Below, piece by piece: positions 52,147-60,416 of a DNA stretch of 64,000 bases. The stretch spans positions 1-64,000 of the forward strand of contig NZ_JZDQ02000033.1 of the NCBI RefSeq assembly GCF_000960475.2. Reading direction: 5' to 3'. The stretch is from Nocardioides luteus. Its GTDB lineage: Bacteria; Actinomycetota; Actinomycetes; Propionibacteriales; Nocardioidaceae. Below the pieces are notes generated by a model that was not told the origin of the DNA, did not search any database, and was given only the letters and a program-made list of their open reading frames with translations. Within the stretch, counting starts at the first letter, position 1. Each line of letters starts with the position of its first letter. Position numbers and translations under genes: made by a program.

Positions 52147-53289
52147 TCAGGCGGCCTCCTCGTGGTGGTCGACCAGGTCGCGGATGAGGCCCGCCGCGGG
52201 CTCCTGGACGACGTCCGCGAAACCGACGAGCGCGGCCCGACCCTCGGGCGGCAGCCCGGTGCGCAACGCACCGATGGTCTCCGGGCGGACCAGCCAGGCG
52301 GCCAGGCAGGCCGGATAGTCGGCGGGATGGGTGAACAGCTCGGCGAGCTCTTGATCATCGGGGTGGTGGAAGGCGTGCAGTCCCGCGTCCATGGCGAGAT
52401 TGACCAGGGCGTGCGGGATGTCGGTGAGCAGGCCGTAGTCGCGCAGCCCGCGGCGGATCCAGATCTCGCTCGGGTCCTGGGCACAGGCATCCCGCAGCGC
52501 CTCGGTCCATCGGTCGGGCTCGTCGGCCACTGCGTACGCCACCTCGTCCGGCACCCGCAGCGGCGCCGTCTCGAACATCCATCCGCTCGCCAGCGGCACG
52601 ATCCGGCCGATCGCGCACTCCCCGTCCTCGATGAGCATGCCGGCTCCGAGGTTGATCGTGCGCACCTGCTCCCCTGTCGCCGGGTCCTCCCACAGCAGAT
52701 GTCGCGGCTCCCGCCCGAGGAGACGTACGCCGCGCATCGACGCCCCCACCCACTCCCAGATCCGGTCGGCACCGGCGACGAGGTCACCGGAGGCGTTGTG
52801 GCGCAGGAAGGCCTCCAGCCCGCCGAGGTCGTAGAGGAACGTCTGGCGGTAGACCCAGTCGCGATCAAGGATCTGGATCCGGTCGGCCTCTCGGTCGCGG
52901 ACAGGATCGGGGCCGCCACGGACCTCGAGCGCCGCGTTGATCGCCTTCGCCATCCGCCACTGGTTGCGCGGATGGGTTCCCTGCATCGCCTGCGCGACGA
53001 TCCAGCGCGAGTGGGCCCACCGGGGCATGAGCACCCCGAGCAGGCTCATCTGTTCCAGCCGCTCGAGGCGCGACGGATGCCAGAACTGCTCCTTGTCGAG
53101 CTGTTCGCTGGTCCTGTGGATGATCCCCAGGGCCGCCTTCACGTCGCCGCGGGCCTCGGCATCGTTGACCGCGAACATCGCCGGCCAATAGGGACTGTCG
53201 ACGACCTTCTCGGCGAACGACCGTCGTCGCGGGTCCCCGAACCTGTGGGGCGACCGGGGCGATCTCTCGTGCTTCTTTCGTTTGGGCAT
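52147..53289 (-). CDS. Hypothetical protein, 380 residues
   Basis: ATG at 53289 (MPKRKKHERSPRSPHR), basic N-terminus, then an all-helical and mixed body (PYWPAMFAVNDAEARGDVKA; RWIVAQAMQGTHPRNQWRMA; HLLWEDPATGEQVRTINLGA). No signal peptide, membrane helix or catalytic motif recognised. The N-terminal part looks like TPR-type helices. Stand-alone gene. Confidence 0.75.
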   Translation of the reverse strand: MPKRKKHERSPRSPHRFGDPRRRSFAEKVVDSPYWPAMFAVNDAEARGDVKAALGIIHRTSEQLDKEQFWHPSRLERLEQMSLLGVLMPRWAHSRWIVAQAMQGTHPRNQWRMAKAINAALEVRGGPDPVRDREADRIQILDRDWVYRQTFLYDLGGLEAFLRHNASGDLVAGADRIWEWVGASMRGVRLLGREPRHLLWEDPATGEQVRTINLGAGMLIEDGECAIGRIVPLASGWMFETAPLRVPDEVAYAVADEPDRWTEALRDACAQDPSEIWIRRGLRDYGLLTDIPHALVNLAMDAGLHAFHHPDDQELAELFTHPADYPACLAAWLVRPETIGALRTGLPPEGRAALVGFADVVQEPAAGLIRDLVDHHEEAA

Positions 53290-53404
53290 GGCACCAGCAC
53301 ACCCCCGATCCCACCGGCCCGCCACCCACATCGGCGGGCCTGTGGACAACCCCGTCCCGAACCACTCCTGTGGACGACAACCGGCCCGGCCGGCTCAGGT
53401 CGGC

Positions 53405-53665
53405 TCAGGCCAGCGCGAGAAAGAGCTTCTCCATCTTCTTGGTGTCCACGCTGTCGCGCCCACCCTCGGCGAGGCACTTCTCCAGACCGGTGGCGACCAG
53501 GGCGTACCCACCCCGGCTGACCGCCTTGTTCACCGCCGCGAGCTGGGTGAGCGCGTCCTCGCACTCCGAGCCCTCCTCGAGCATCCGGATCACCGAGGCG
53601 AGGTGCCCGTTGGCACGCTTGAGTCGGGTGATGATGGCCTTGATCTCGTCAGGCTCGAGCTGCAT
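53405..53665 (-). CDS. CsoR/FrmR-family transcriptional repressor
   Basis: 86 residues; ATG at 53665 lies within the end of the DUF302 gene (17-nt overlap). The all-helical fold matches the CsoR/RcnR/CstR family (IITRLKRANGHLASVIRMLE). Cys35 and Cys64 align with the two metal/thiol cysteines, but the CsoR copper-ligand His is missing. That favours a thiol-, sulfur- or aldehyde-responsive sensor over a copper sensor. Its expected operators are the two palindromes at 54098-54152. Confidence 0.88.
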   Translation of the reverse strand: MQLEPDEIKAIITRLKRANGHLASVIRMLEEGSECEDALTQLAAVNKAVSRGGYALVATGLEKCLAEGGRDSVDTKKMEKLFLALA

Positions 53666-54071
53666 CGTCGTCCTTCTCGTTTCCAGTGAGTGCTTCCAGC
53701 ATGCCGGTGAGGCGCTGACGCGCATCCGCCGCGACCTCGGCGACACCCGCATCAGCGCTGAAGGAGGTCATCGCCGACGGGTCGAAGATCTCGACCCGGG
53801 TCTCCGCGCCCTCGTCAGCGACCACGACGTTGCACGGCAGCATCGTGGCGATCCGCGGGTCGGCCTCGAGCGCGCGGTGAGCGAGCTGGGGCATGCAGGC
53901 TCCGAGGATCACCTGCTGGGGAACCTCGACACCGAGCTTGGCGCGCAGGGTGGCGGTCAGGTCGATCTCGGTGAGCACGCCGAAACCGGCCCCACCGAGG
54001 AGCTCTCGTACGCGCGCCAAGGTCTCCGCGTACGACGCGGGAACGGTGGCTCGCAGCGTGAAGCTGGTCAT
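53649..54071 (-). CDS. DUF302 domain protein
   Basis: 140 residues; ATG at 54071. DUF302 core: YAETLARVRELLGGAGFGVL, GACMPQLAHRALEADPRIAT, MLPCNVVVADEGAETRVEIF. A Cys at GAC and another at LPC are conserved in the family. DUF302 proteins often lie in CsoR-regulated oxidative or sulfur stress modules; function is not established. First gene of the minus-strand pair with the CsoR-type regulator. Confidence 0.85.
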   Translation of the reverse strand: MTSFTLRATVPASYAETLARVRELLGGAGFGVLTEIDLTATLRAKLGVEVPQQVILGACMPQLAHRALEADPRIATMLPCNVVVADEGAETRVEIFDPSAMTSFSADAGVAEVAADARQRLTGMLEALTGNEKDDDAARA

Positions 54072-54097
54072 CGGTCTCCTTCTTTCTCCACGATTCT

Positions 54098-54152
54098 ATA
54101 ACCCCCCGGGGGGTTATGCTACCTTCGAGATCGTAACCCCCCGGGGGGTTAC
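54098..54152. promoter_or_regulatory. Twin 20-bp palindromic operators of the CsoR-type regulator
   Basis: ATAACCCCCCGGGGGGTTAT at 54098-54117 and GTAACCCCCCGGGGGGTTAC at 54133-54152 are each perfect 20-bp palindromes, 35 nt apart start to start. The C-run/G-run core flanked by TA is the classic CsoR/RcnR/FrmR-type site. They lie between the divergent DUF302-csoR and AhpD-like genes and should control both. Confidence 0.92.
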
Positions 54153-54179
54153 GAATCGAGACAGTAGGAAGGAACCGCC

Positions 54180-54584
54180 ATGACCTCGACGACCGACATC
54201 GAGTCACCCCAGACCCAGTCCCCCCACGGCAAGAGCGTCCTGCGGGACCTCGGCCCCCTTCACCAAGAGCTGCGCCGCGCGATCCCCGACGTCTACAAGG
54301 GCTGGGGCGGGCTCTCCAAGGCAGCCTTCGCCGACGGCGCGCTCGACCGTAAGACCAAGGAGCTGATCGCCTTCGCCATCGGCGTGGTCGAGGGCTGCGA
54401 CGGCTGCATCGCCTCGCACGGCCAGGCCGCCGCTCGCGCCGGCGCCAGCCCCCAGGAAGCGGCCGAGGCCATCGGCGTCACCTTCCTCATGCACGGCGGC
54501 CCCGCCACGATCCATGGCGCCCGCGCCTTCGACGCGTTCTGCGAGTTCGTCGACGCACTCGACGCCGGCGAACCGCCCGCCTGA
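54180..54584 (+). CDS. Carboxymuconolactone decarboxylase family protein (AhpD-like)
   Basis: 134 residues; ATG at 54180 with GGAAGGAA upstream. The AhpD-like active centre is EGCDGCIASHGQAAARAG (C-x-x-C with His). Family members are alkylhydroperoxidases or thiol redox proteins. It is divergent from DUF302-csoR across the twin operators, so it is likely derepressed together with them under thiol/peroxide stress. Confidence 0.9.
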   Translation: MTSTTDIESPQTQSPHGKSVLRDLGPLHQELRRAIPDVYKGWGGLSKAAFADGALDRKTKELIAFAIGVVEGCDGCIASHGQAAARAGASPQEAAEAIGVTFLMHGGPATIHGARAFDAFCEFVDALDAGEPPA

Positions 54585-54618
54585 GCACCGACCAGAACCA
54601 CAGAACAGGATTCGAACG

Positions 54619-54789
54619 ATGTGTCGCTCCGTACGCTGCAAGAAGTGCGGCAAGACCACCTGGGCCGGCTGCGGCCGCCACGTCGCCCAGGTCAAGGCCT
54701 CCGTACCCTCCAACCGCTGGTGCCCCGGGCACACCGCCGACCCCAAGGACCCCAACGGCACCTGGCTCGCCCGCATCCTCGGCCACTGA
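54619..54789 (+). CDS. Small Cys-rich protein, 56 residues
   Basis: ATG at 54619. MCRSVRCKKCGKTTWAGCGR then KASVPSNRWCPGHTADP: six cysteines and two histidines, a zinc-ribbon-like pattern with C-x2-C pairs. Downstream of the AhpD-like gene (34 nt), so likely in the same unit. Similar tiny proteins are common in actinobacteria without function; metal or redox role is a guess. Confidence 0.75.
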   Translation: MCRSVRCKKCGKTTWAGCGRHVAQVKASVPSNRWCPGHTADPKDPNGTWLARILGH

Positions 54790-54866
54790 CTATCGGACGT
54801 CGCGCTCACCGCGCCCGGGGTGAGCACTTTCCTACGCCTCCTCGCCGGCGGCCGTAGCGTGGGCGC

Positions 54867-55682
54867 ATGTTCGGCAAGCCAGGGGATGACCTGAACGGCG
54901 CCATCGTGCTCATCGTGCATGCCCACCCTGACGACGAGGTGTTCGCCACCGGGGCCGCGGCGGTCGCCGCCAAGGCCGCCGGGGCGCGGACTCACCTGCG
55001 CCTCTTCACGGGCGGAGAGGGTCGCGGCAGTGTGCTGACCCCGACGGGCCTTGCGAGCGCACGCCGAGCCAAGGAAACGCGGCTCACCGAGTCAACCGAA
55101 GCGCTCGGGATCGACACCTGGGACTACCTGACCCAGCCCGGCCGCTGGACGGATACCCCGCACGCACCCACCCGGACGATCGGCGCTGCCGACCTCGTCG
55201 ATCTCGCCGCTCCCGTCAGGAGCGCGCTCGAAACGCTCCGTCCTGACATCGTCCTCACCGTTGGACCAGACGGACTGACCGGACACCCGGACCACATCGC
55301 CTGCCACAACGCCGTTACTCACGCCTGCGCCACGGCGGCTCATCGGCCTCGCGTCGCACTCGGCGCCGTCCTTGACCAGCGTGCGGTGCGGGCAGCCGCC
55401 GAGGCCGCCCGAGCGGCCACCGGCCGCCCCGTCGGTTCCGGCCGGGTCAACGGGATGACTCTCGACACCTCGGTCATCACGGTCACCGGGCCGCCCGGAA
55501 CCGACGACAGCCGCAGGCAAGCCCTCGATGCGTACGTCCCCGGCCTGGGCACCTCGAGCGCGAACGACGTCGACACCGAACTCATGGGCGCGGGCGACTC
55601 GGTCCTGCTTCGCTTCGTCCTGGACGCAGCAGGCTGGACCCGGGACCGCTTCCTTCCCCTGCATCTTCCAGGTCACCTCTGA
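54867..55682 (+). CDS. PIG-L family deacetylase
   Basis: 271 residues. IVLIVHAHPDDEVFATGAAA carries the zinc-binding HPDDE motif, and GPDGLTGHPDHIACHNAVTH the second His set. These are LmbE/PIG-L deacetylases acting on GlcNAc-type substrates, as in mycothiol synthesis (MshB/Mca) or lipid deacetylation; substrate not defined. The stop overlaps the convergent HIT gene by 10 nt. Confidence 0.9.
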   Translation: MFGKPGDDLNGAIVLIVHAHPDDEVFATGAAAVAAKAAGARTHLRLFTGGEGRGSVLTPTGLASARRAKETRLTESTEALGIDTWDYLTQPGRWTDTPHAPTRTIGAADLVDLAAPVRSALETLRPDIVLTVGPDGLTGHPDHIACHNAVTHACATAAHRPRVALGAVLDQRAVRAAAEAARAATGRPVGSGRVNGMTLDTSVITVTGPPGTDDSRRQALDAYVPGLGTSSANDVDTELMGAGDSVLLRFVLDAAGWTRDRFLPLHLPGHL

Positions 55683-56038
55683 TCTCGGCGCCCGCCACTG
55701 TGGATGTGGACGTGCAGGTGCTTGGAGTCCTGGTAGGCACCCAAGTTGGTGAGGACTGCCGCGGCGCCGTGCTCGCGCTCCACGTCGCGGGCAACTGCCT
55801 GGACGACACCGAGCAGCTCACGTACGTCTGCCTCGTCCTCGGCGCTCACGGTCGTGAGTGACCCGATATGGCGCTTGGGCACCGCGACGATGTGGACCGC
55901 CCAGAACGGTCGCGTGTGATGGAACGCCAGCACGTGTTCGTCCTCGTGCACCACGTCCAGGCGGTCCGGGTGCGGGATCGCGACGTCGCAGTAGAAGTCG
56001 GTCCCTGCATACGCGACGCCCGTGCCAGCCGAGCTCAT
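55673..56038 (-). CDS. HIT-family nucleotide-binding protein
   Basis: 121 residues. The histidine triad HLHVHIHSGG is near the C-terminus, and the N-terminal beta strand set (FYCDVAIPHPDRLDVVHED) is the HINT/HIT pattern. HIT proteins hydrolyse AMP-linked substrates (purine nucleoside phosphoramidates or dinucleotides). Convergent with the PIG-L gene, overlapping by 10 nt; the ATG at 56038 follows GAGATGAG-type sequence. Confidence 0.9.
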   Translation of the reverse strand: MSSAGTGVAYAGTDFYCDVAIPHPDRLDVVHEDEHVLAFHHTRPFWAVHIVAVPKRHIGSLTTVSAEDEADVRELLGVVQAVARDVEREHGAAAVLTNLGAYQDSKHLHVHIHSGGRRDQR

Positions 56039-56065
56039 CTCGAAAACCTATGTCCCCGCGCGACC

Positions 56066-56437
56066 TCAAGCGATCGGCGTGCCTTGGTGATGCACGAGGC
56101 GCCAACCCTCCGGACGACGTTGCCACAGCGAGGTCCGCCGAGCCCGGCGCTCGCCGCGGACCGACTGCCATCGGAGCAGGACCATGTCGTCCGCGATCAT
56201 GCGCCCGGTGAGCTCACGCACCTCGATGTCAGGAGTGCCGTCGTCCTCGCCCGCGAGCATCTCGAGAATCGACGCCAGGTCCCACAGGCGGCCCGAGGCG
56301 CCGATCTCCTCGAAGTCCGGGGCCAAGAGCTCCGTGAGCCGACGCGGATCGGTGCGAGCCGCCGCAGTCTGCAGCTCACGTTCGAGCGCCATCACCTCAG
56401 CCACGTCCACATCAATCACGTCCCGCAGGCTATCCAC
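56066..56437 (-). CDS. NTF2-like (DUF4440/SnoaL-type) protein
   Basis: 123 residues; GTG at 56437. VAEVMALERELQTAAARTDP, then LLAPDFEEIGASGRLWDLAS and VLLRWQSVRGERRARRTSLW with RLVHHQGTPIA, the cone-shaped NTF2-like fold of DUF4440. Small ligand-binding or isomerase-type roles are known in the family; none can be assigned here. The gene is 67 nt from the nrdJ stop and same direction. Confidence 0.85.
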   Translation of the reverse strand: MDSLRDVIDVDVAEVMALERELQTAAARTDPRRLTELLAPDFEEIGASGRLWDLASILEMLAGEDDGTPDIEVRELTGRMIADDMVLLRWQSVRGERRARRTSLWQRRPEGWRLVHHQGTPIA

Positions 56438-56503
56438 GTCCCCGAAAACGAGCCGGTCCCGCGCCCCAGAGGGGCACGGGACCGGACTCAGTCACTCAGA
56501 AGC

Positions 56504-59425
56504 TCAGCTGCAACCGGAGGTCGAGCCGCAGCCCTCGCAGACGTAGCAGGAGCCGGCGGGGCGCATCTTGGTGCCGCAGGTGAAGCAGAGCGGGCTGTCG
56601 ATGGCCATGCCGCTGATCGACTCGAGCAGCTCGGCGGTGGTGTGGGCGGTGGCCTTCGGCGCCTCCTCGACGAGCTCGGCCTCCTCCTCGACCTCGGCCT
56701 CGACCGGCTCGGCGGCCGGAGCAGCTGCGGCCTTCGGGGCCGGGGCGGGCTTCTGGACGAGCTCGGCGGCGGTGGTGCCGTTGCCGAGCTGCTCGTAGGA
56801 GCCGGTCTCGAGGTAGCGCTGACGCTCGTCGGCGGAGTAGATGCCGAGAGCCGAGCGGTCCTCGAAGGACATGTAGTCCAGCGCCAGCCGGCGGAAGACG
56901 TAGTCCATGAGCGACTGCGCCATGCGTACGTCCGGGTCGTCGGTCAGACCGGCGGGCTCGAACTTCAGGTTGGTGAACTTGGAGACGTAGGTCTCCAGCG
57001 GCACGCCGTACTGGAGGCCGACGGAGACCGCGATCGAGAAGGCGTCCATGACACCGGCCAGGGTCGAGCCCTGCTTGCCGAGCTTGAGGAAGACCTCGCC
57101 GAGCTCGCCGTCCTCGTGCGCACCGGAGGTCATGTAGCCCTCGGCGCCACCGACCGTGAAGGAGGTGGTGCGCGAGACGCGGGACTTCGGCAGGCGCTTG
57201 CGGGTCGGCGCGTAGACGATCTTCTCGATGATCTTCTCGACGACCTCGGGCTCGACCTCGGCCTCAGCGGCCGGAGCAGCGGTGGAGAGGCCCTGGTCCT
57301 TCTTGGCGCTCTCCGACTTGCCGTCGGCCAGCGGCTGACCGACCTTGCAGTTGTCGCGGTAGATCGCGGTGGCCTTCAGGCCCAGCTTCCACGACTCCAT
57401 GTAGACCTGCTCGATGTCCTCGACGGTCGCGGTCTCGGGGAGGTTGACGGTCTTGGAGATCGCACCGGAGAGGAACGGCTGGGTGGCCGCCATCATGCGG
57501 ACGTGGCCCATCGGCTGCAGCGCGCGCTTGCCCATCGCGGTGTCGAAGACCTCGTAGTGCTCCTGGCGCAGGCCGGGGGCGTCGACGACGTGGCCGTGCT
57601 CGGCGATGTAGGCGACGATCGCCTCGATCTGCTCGGCCTGGTAGCCCATCTTCTTCAGGGCCCGCGGGATCACCTGGTTGACGATCTGCATCGAGCCGCC
57701 GCCGACGAGCTTCTTGAACTTGACCAGCGAGAAGTCCGGCTCGATGCCGGTGGTGTCGCAGTCCATCATGAAGCCGATGGTGCCGGTCGGCGCGAGCAGC
57801 GAGGCCTGGGCGTTGCGGAAGCCGTTGACCTTGCCGATCTCGACGACGTCGCTCCACACCTTCGTGGCCGCGTCGATGATGTTGCGGTCGACCGGGTTGA
57901 TCGAGCGGACCGCGTCGTTGGCGGCCTGGTGCTTGCGCATGACCCGCTGGTGGGCCTCGGCGTTGCGGGCGTAGCCGGCGTACGGGCCGACGACACCGGC
58001 CAGCTCGGTCGAGCGCTTGTAGCCGGCGCCGGTCATCAGCGAGGTGATGGCGGCAGCCATGGTGCGGCCACCCTCGGAGTCGTAGCCGAGACCCATCGCC
58101 ATCAGCAGGGCGCCGAGGTTGGCGTAGCCGATGCCGAGCTGGCGGTAGTCGCGGGTGGTCTCGCCGATCGCCTCGGTCGGGAAGTCGGCGAAGCAGATGG
58201 AGATGTCCATCGCGGTGAAGACGATCTCACAGGCCTGCTGGAAGCGGACCGCGTCGAAGGTGTCGTCGTCCTTGAGGAACTTCAGCAGGTTCAGCGACGC
58301 CAGGTTGCAGGAGGAGTTGTCCAGCGACATGTACTCCGAGCACGGGTTGGAGCCGGTGATCCGGCCCGTCTCCGGGTTGGTGTGCCAGTCGTTGATGGTG
58401 TCGTCGTACTGCAGACCCGGGTCGGCACACTCCCACGCGGCGACCGAGATCTTGCGGAACAGCTCGCGGGCGTCGATCTCCTCGATGACCTCACCGGTCG
58501 TACGCGCCCGGAGGCCGAACTTCTTGCCCTCCTCGACGGCGCGCATGAACTCGTCGGAGACACGCACGGAGTTGTTGGCGTTCTGGTACTGGACGGACGA
58601 GATGTCCTTGCCGCCCAGGTCCATGTCGAAGCCGGCGTCGCGCAGGGCGCGGATCTTGTCCTCCTCGCGCGCCTTGGTCTCGACGAACTCCTCGATGTCG
58701 GGGTGGTCGACGTCGAGCACGACCATCTTCGCCGCGCGGCGGGTGGCGCCACCGGACTTGATGGTGCCCGCGGAGGCGTCGGCGCCGCGCATGAAGGAGA
58801 CCGGGCCGGAGGCGGTGCCGCCGGAGGACTTCAGCAGCTCCTTGGAGGAGCGGATGCGAGAGAGGTTGAGACCGGCACCGGAGCCGCCCTTGAAGATCAG
58901 GCCCTCCTCCTTGTACCAGTTCAGGATCGAGTCCATGGAGTCGTCGACCGAGAGGATGAAACAGGCCGAGACCTGCTGGGGGGACTCGGTGCCGACGTTG
59001 AACCAGACCGGCGAGTTGAAGGCGAAGTGCTGGTTGACCAGCAGCCAGGTGAGCTCGCGACCGAAGAGGTCGGCGTCGGCCTCGGAGGCGAAGTAGCCGT
59101 TCTCCTTGCCGGAGGCGACGTAGGTGTTCACGACCCGGTCGATCAGCTGCTTCAGGCTCTGCTCACGCTTGTCGGTGCCGAGGGCACCGCGGAAGTACTT
59201 GGTCGTCACGATCGTCGAGGCGTTGATCGACCAGAAGTCGGGGAACTCGACCCCGGTCTGCTCGAAGACGGTCTCACCCGTCTTCCAGTTCTTCTGGACG
59301 ACGTCGCGTCGCTCCCAGGTGATCTCGTCGTAGGGGTGGACGCCCTCGGTGCTGAAGATCCGCTCGATCTTCAGCCCGGCGCCCGCCTTCGCCGATGCCT
59401 GTGCCTCTGATGCCGTGTCTGTCAT
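56504..59425 (-). CDS. nrdJ: Vitamin B12-dependent ribonucleotide reductase
   Basis: 973 residues; ATG at 59425 (MTDTASEAQASAKAG), with GGGGAACGAA upstream. Class II RNR landmarks: FNSPVWFNVG, GGSGAGLNLSRIRSS, NPCSEYMSLDNSSCNLASLN near residue 360, and TGTIGFMMDCDTTGIEP. The C-terminus has a Cys-rich tail (CFTCGTKMRPAGSCYVCEGC) that regenerates the active-site disulfide. It makes deoxyribonucleotides using adenosylcobalamin, without oxygen. Transcribed downstream of nrdR and predicted to be under NrdR boxes at 60246-60285. A TIGR02504 NrdJ-type protein. Confidence 0.95.
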   Translation of the reverse strand: MTDTASEAQASAKAGAGLKIERIFSTEGVHPYDEITWERRDVVQKNWKTGETVFEQTGVEFPDFWSINASTIVTTKYFRGALGTDKREQSLKQLIDRVVNTYVASGKENGYFASEADADLFGRELTWLLVNQHFAFNSPVWFNVGTESPQQVSACFILSVDDSMDSILNWYKEEGLIFKGGSGAGLNLSRIRSSKELLKSSGGTASGPVSFMRGADASAGTIKSGGATRRAAKMVVLDVDHPDIEEFVETKAREEDKIRALRDAGFDMDLGGKDISSVQYQNANNSVRVSDEFMRAVEEGKKFGLRARTTGEVIEEIDARELFRKISVAAWECADPGLQYDDTINDWHTNPETGRITGSNPCSEYMSLDNSSCNLASLNLLKFLKDDDTFDAVRFQQACEIVFTAMDISICFADFPTEAIGETTRDYRQLGIGYANLGALLMAMGLGYDSEGGRTMAAAITSLMTGAGYKRSTELAGVVGPYAGYARNAEAHQRVMRKHQAANDAVRSINPVDRNIIDAATKVWSDVVEIGKVNGFRNAQASLLAPTGTIGFMMDCDTTGIEPDFSLVKFKKLVGGGSMQIVNQVIPRALKKMGYQAEQIEAIVAYIAEHGHVVDAPGLRQEHYEVFDTAMGKRALQPMGHVRMMAATQPFLSGAISKTVNLPETATVEDIEQVYMESWKLGLKATAIYRDNCKVGQPLADGKSESAKKDQGLSTAAPAAEAEVEPEVVEKIIEKIVYAPTRKRLPKSRVSRTTSFTVGGAEGYMTSGAHEDGELGEVFLKLGKQGSTLAGVMDAFSIAVSVGLQYGVPLETYVSKFTNLKFEPAGLTDDPDVRMAQSLMDYVFRRLALDYMSFEDRSALGIYSADERQRYLETGSYEQLGNGTTAAELVQKPAPAPKAAAAPAAEPVEAEVEEEAELVEEAPKATAHTTAELLESISGMAIDSPLCFTCGTKMRPAGSCYVCEGCGSTSGCS

Positions 59426-59539
59426 TTCGTTCCCCCTGTTGTCATCGATCGCTGTGCCGTACTGCTGGTCGGTGCTGATGGTGGAGTCTCCTGTGTGCCC
59501 GTTCGGGCTTCGTGCGTCGTGCTGTTGTCTTGCTGGATG

Positions 59540-59575
59540 GCCCGGACAGGTCGCTTCCCCACGGCCTGCCCGGGC
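59540..59575 (-). terminator. Hairpin between nrdR and nrdJ
   Basis: GCCCGGACAGG at 59540-59550 pairs with CCTGCCCGGGC at 59565-59575 (one mismatch), loop 14 nt. It lies in the 182-nt nrdR-nrdJ gap, so it could attenuate read-through or be part of an untranslated leader of nrdJ. I saw no cobalamin riboswitch sequence. Confidence 0.55.
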
Positions 59576-59607
59576 CGGTCTGTGTGCCATCTCCCATGGC
59601 CGTGGGA

Positions 59608-60108
59608 TCAGTCGGTGCCCACCGGGGCCTCGACCGGATGTTCTGCCTCGAAGTCCTGGACTTCCCGTTCCGTACGCAGCATCTGGATCTCGCGCTCGAA
59701 GTCGTCCGCCGAGCCGAAGGCCCGGTAGACGCTCGCGAAGCGCAGGTAGGCCACCTCGTCGAGCTCGCGCAGCGGCGCGAGGATCGCCAGGCCCACCTCG
59801 TGGCTGGGAACCTCGGCCAACCCCTGGCTCCGCAGCGCCTGCTCGACCTCCTGGCCGAGGCAGGCGAGCTGGTCCTCGGTGACCGGACGCCCCTTGCACG
59901 CCTTGCGTACGCCGTGCACCGCCTTGTCGCGGCTGAACGGCTCCGCTGCGCCGGAGCGCTTGGCCACCATCAGCTGCATCTGCTCGACGGTCGTGAACCG
60001 CTTCCCGCATTCCTGGCAGACCCGGCGGCGACGGATCTGGCCGCCGTCCTCGGCCACACGGGAGTCGAGCACCTTGGTGTCGCTGTGTCGGCAGAACGGA
60101 CAGTGCAC
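59608..60108 (-). CDS. nrdR: Transcriptional repressor NrdR
   Basis: 166 residues from GTG at 60108 (VHCPFCRHSDTKVLDSRVAE). Four-Cys zinc ribbon (CPFC...CQEC) and an ATP-cone domain (FTTVEQMQLMVAKRSGAAEP, KACKGRPVTEDQLACLGQEV) are complete. NrdR senses ATP/dATP and represses ribonucleotide reductase genes. Its predicted boxes lie immediately upstream, giving autoregulation and control of nrdJ. Confidence 0.95.
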   Translation of the reverse strand: MHCPFCRHSDTKVLDSRVAEDGGQIRRRRVCQECGKRFTTVEQMQLMVAKRSGAAEPFSRDKAVHGVRKACKGRPVTEDQLACLGQEVEQALRSQGLAEVPSHEVGLAILAPLRELDEVAYLRFASVYRAFGSADDFEREIQMLRTEREVQDFEAEHPVEAPVGTD

Positions 60109-60131
60109 GGTCGAGCCCCTCTCGTGAGACC

Positions 60132-60260
60132 TGTGGATCCAGGCCGTCTCAACGGCGGCCCGAGCCTGTGGAACCTGTGGATATGAGCGTGAGTCCCTGT
60201 GGAACAACACCCTCGTCGCTGTGGGCCATCCACCGGATCATGTGAACTAGATGTGGATAA
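60132..60260. promoter_or_regulatory. Cluster of DnaA-box-like TGTGGA sites upstream of nrdR
   Basis: TGTGGA occurs at 60132, 60167, 60176 (TGTGGATAT) and 60198. A perfect DnaA box TGTGGATAA (the complement of TTATCCACA) lies at 60252-60260, overlapping an NrdR box. The density suggests DnaA control of the nrdR-nrdJ unit; binding is inferred. Confidence 0.5.
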
Positions 60261-60285
60261 CTACAGCCGTGTAACTACTAGATGT
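60246..60285 (-). promoter_or_regulatory. Tandem NrdR boxes upstream of nrdR
   Basis: ACTAGATGT at 60246-60254 and again at 60277-60285, exactly 31 nt apart; extended forms are GTGAACTAGATGTGGATA and TAACTACTAGATGTAGTGG. Paired boxes about three helix turns apart are the known NrdR binding arrangement. This gives the 308-nt gap between nrdR and the Tyr-rich gene its main content. Confidence 0.7.
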
Positions 60286-60416
60286 AGTGGTAACCGTACG
60301 CCCGCCCCTCAGCCGATGCAAGCGAGGGTCGGGTTTACCCGCGTGTCCGGCGTGTCGCCGGTCAAACACCGAAAGATTCCGGTTCGACGGCGCCGGGCTG
60401 GCCTGGATGCGTAAGA

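Noticed and set aside
55868..59410. 1180-codon plus-strand open frame opposite nrdJ
   Set aside because: Shadow of nrdJ; composition is of out-of-frame GC-rich DNA and it has no start signal.
59426..59607. Cobalamin riboswitch upstream of nrdJ
   Set aside because: I found no B12-box-like sequence; only a simple hairpin is visible.
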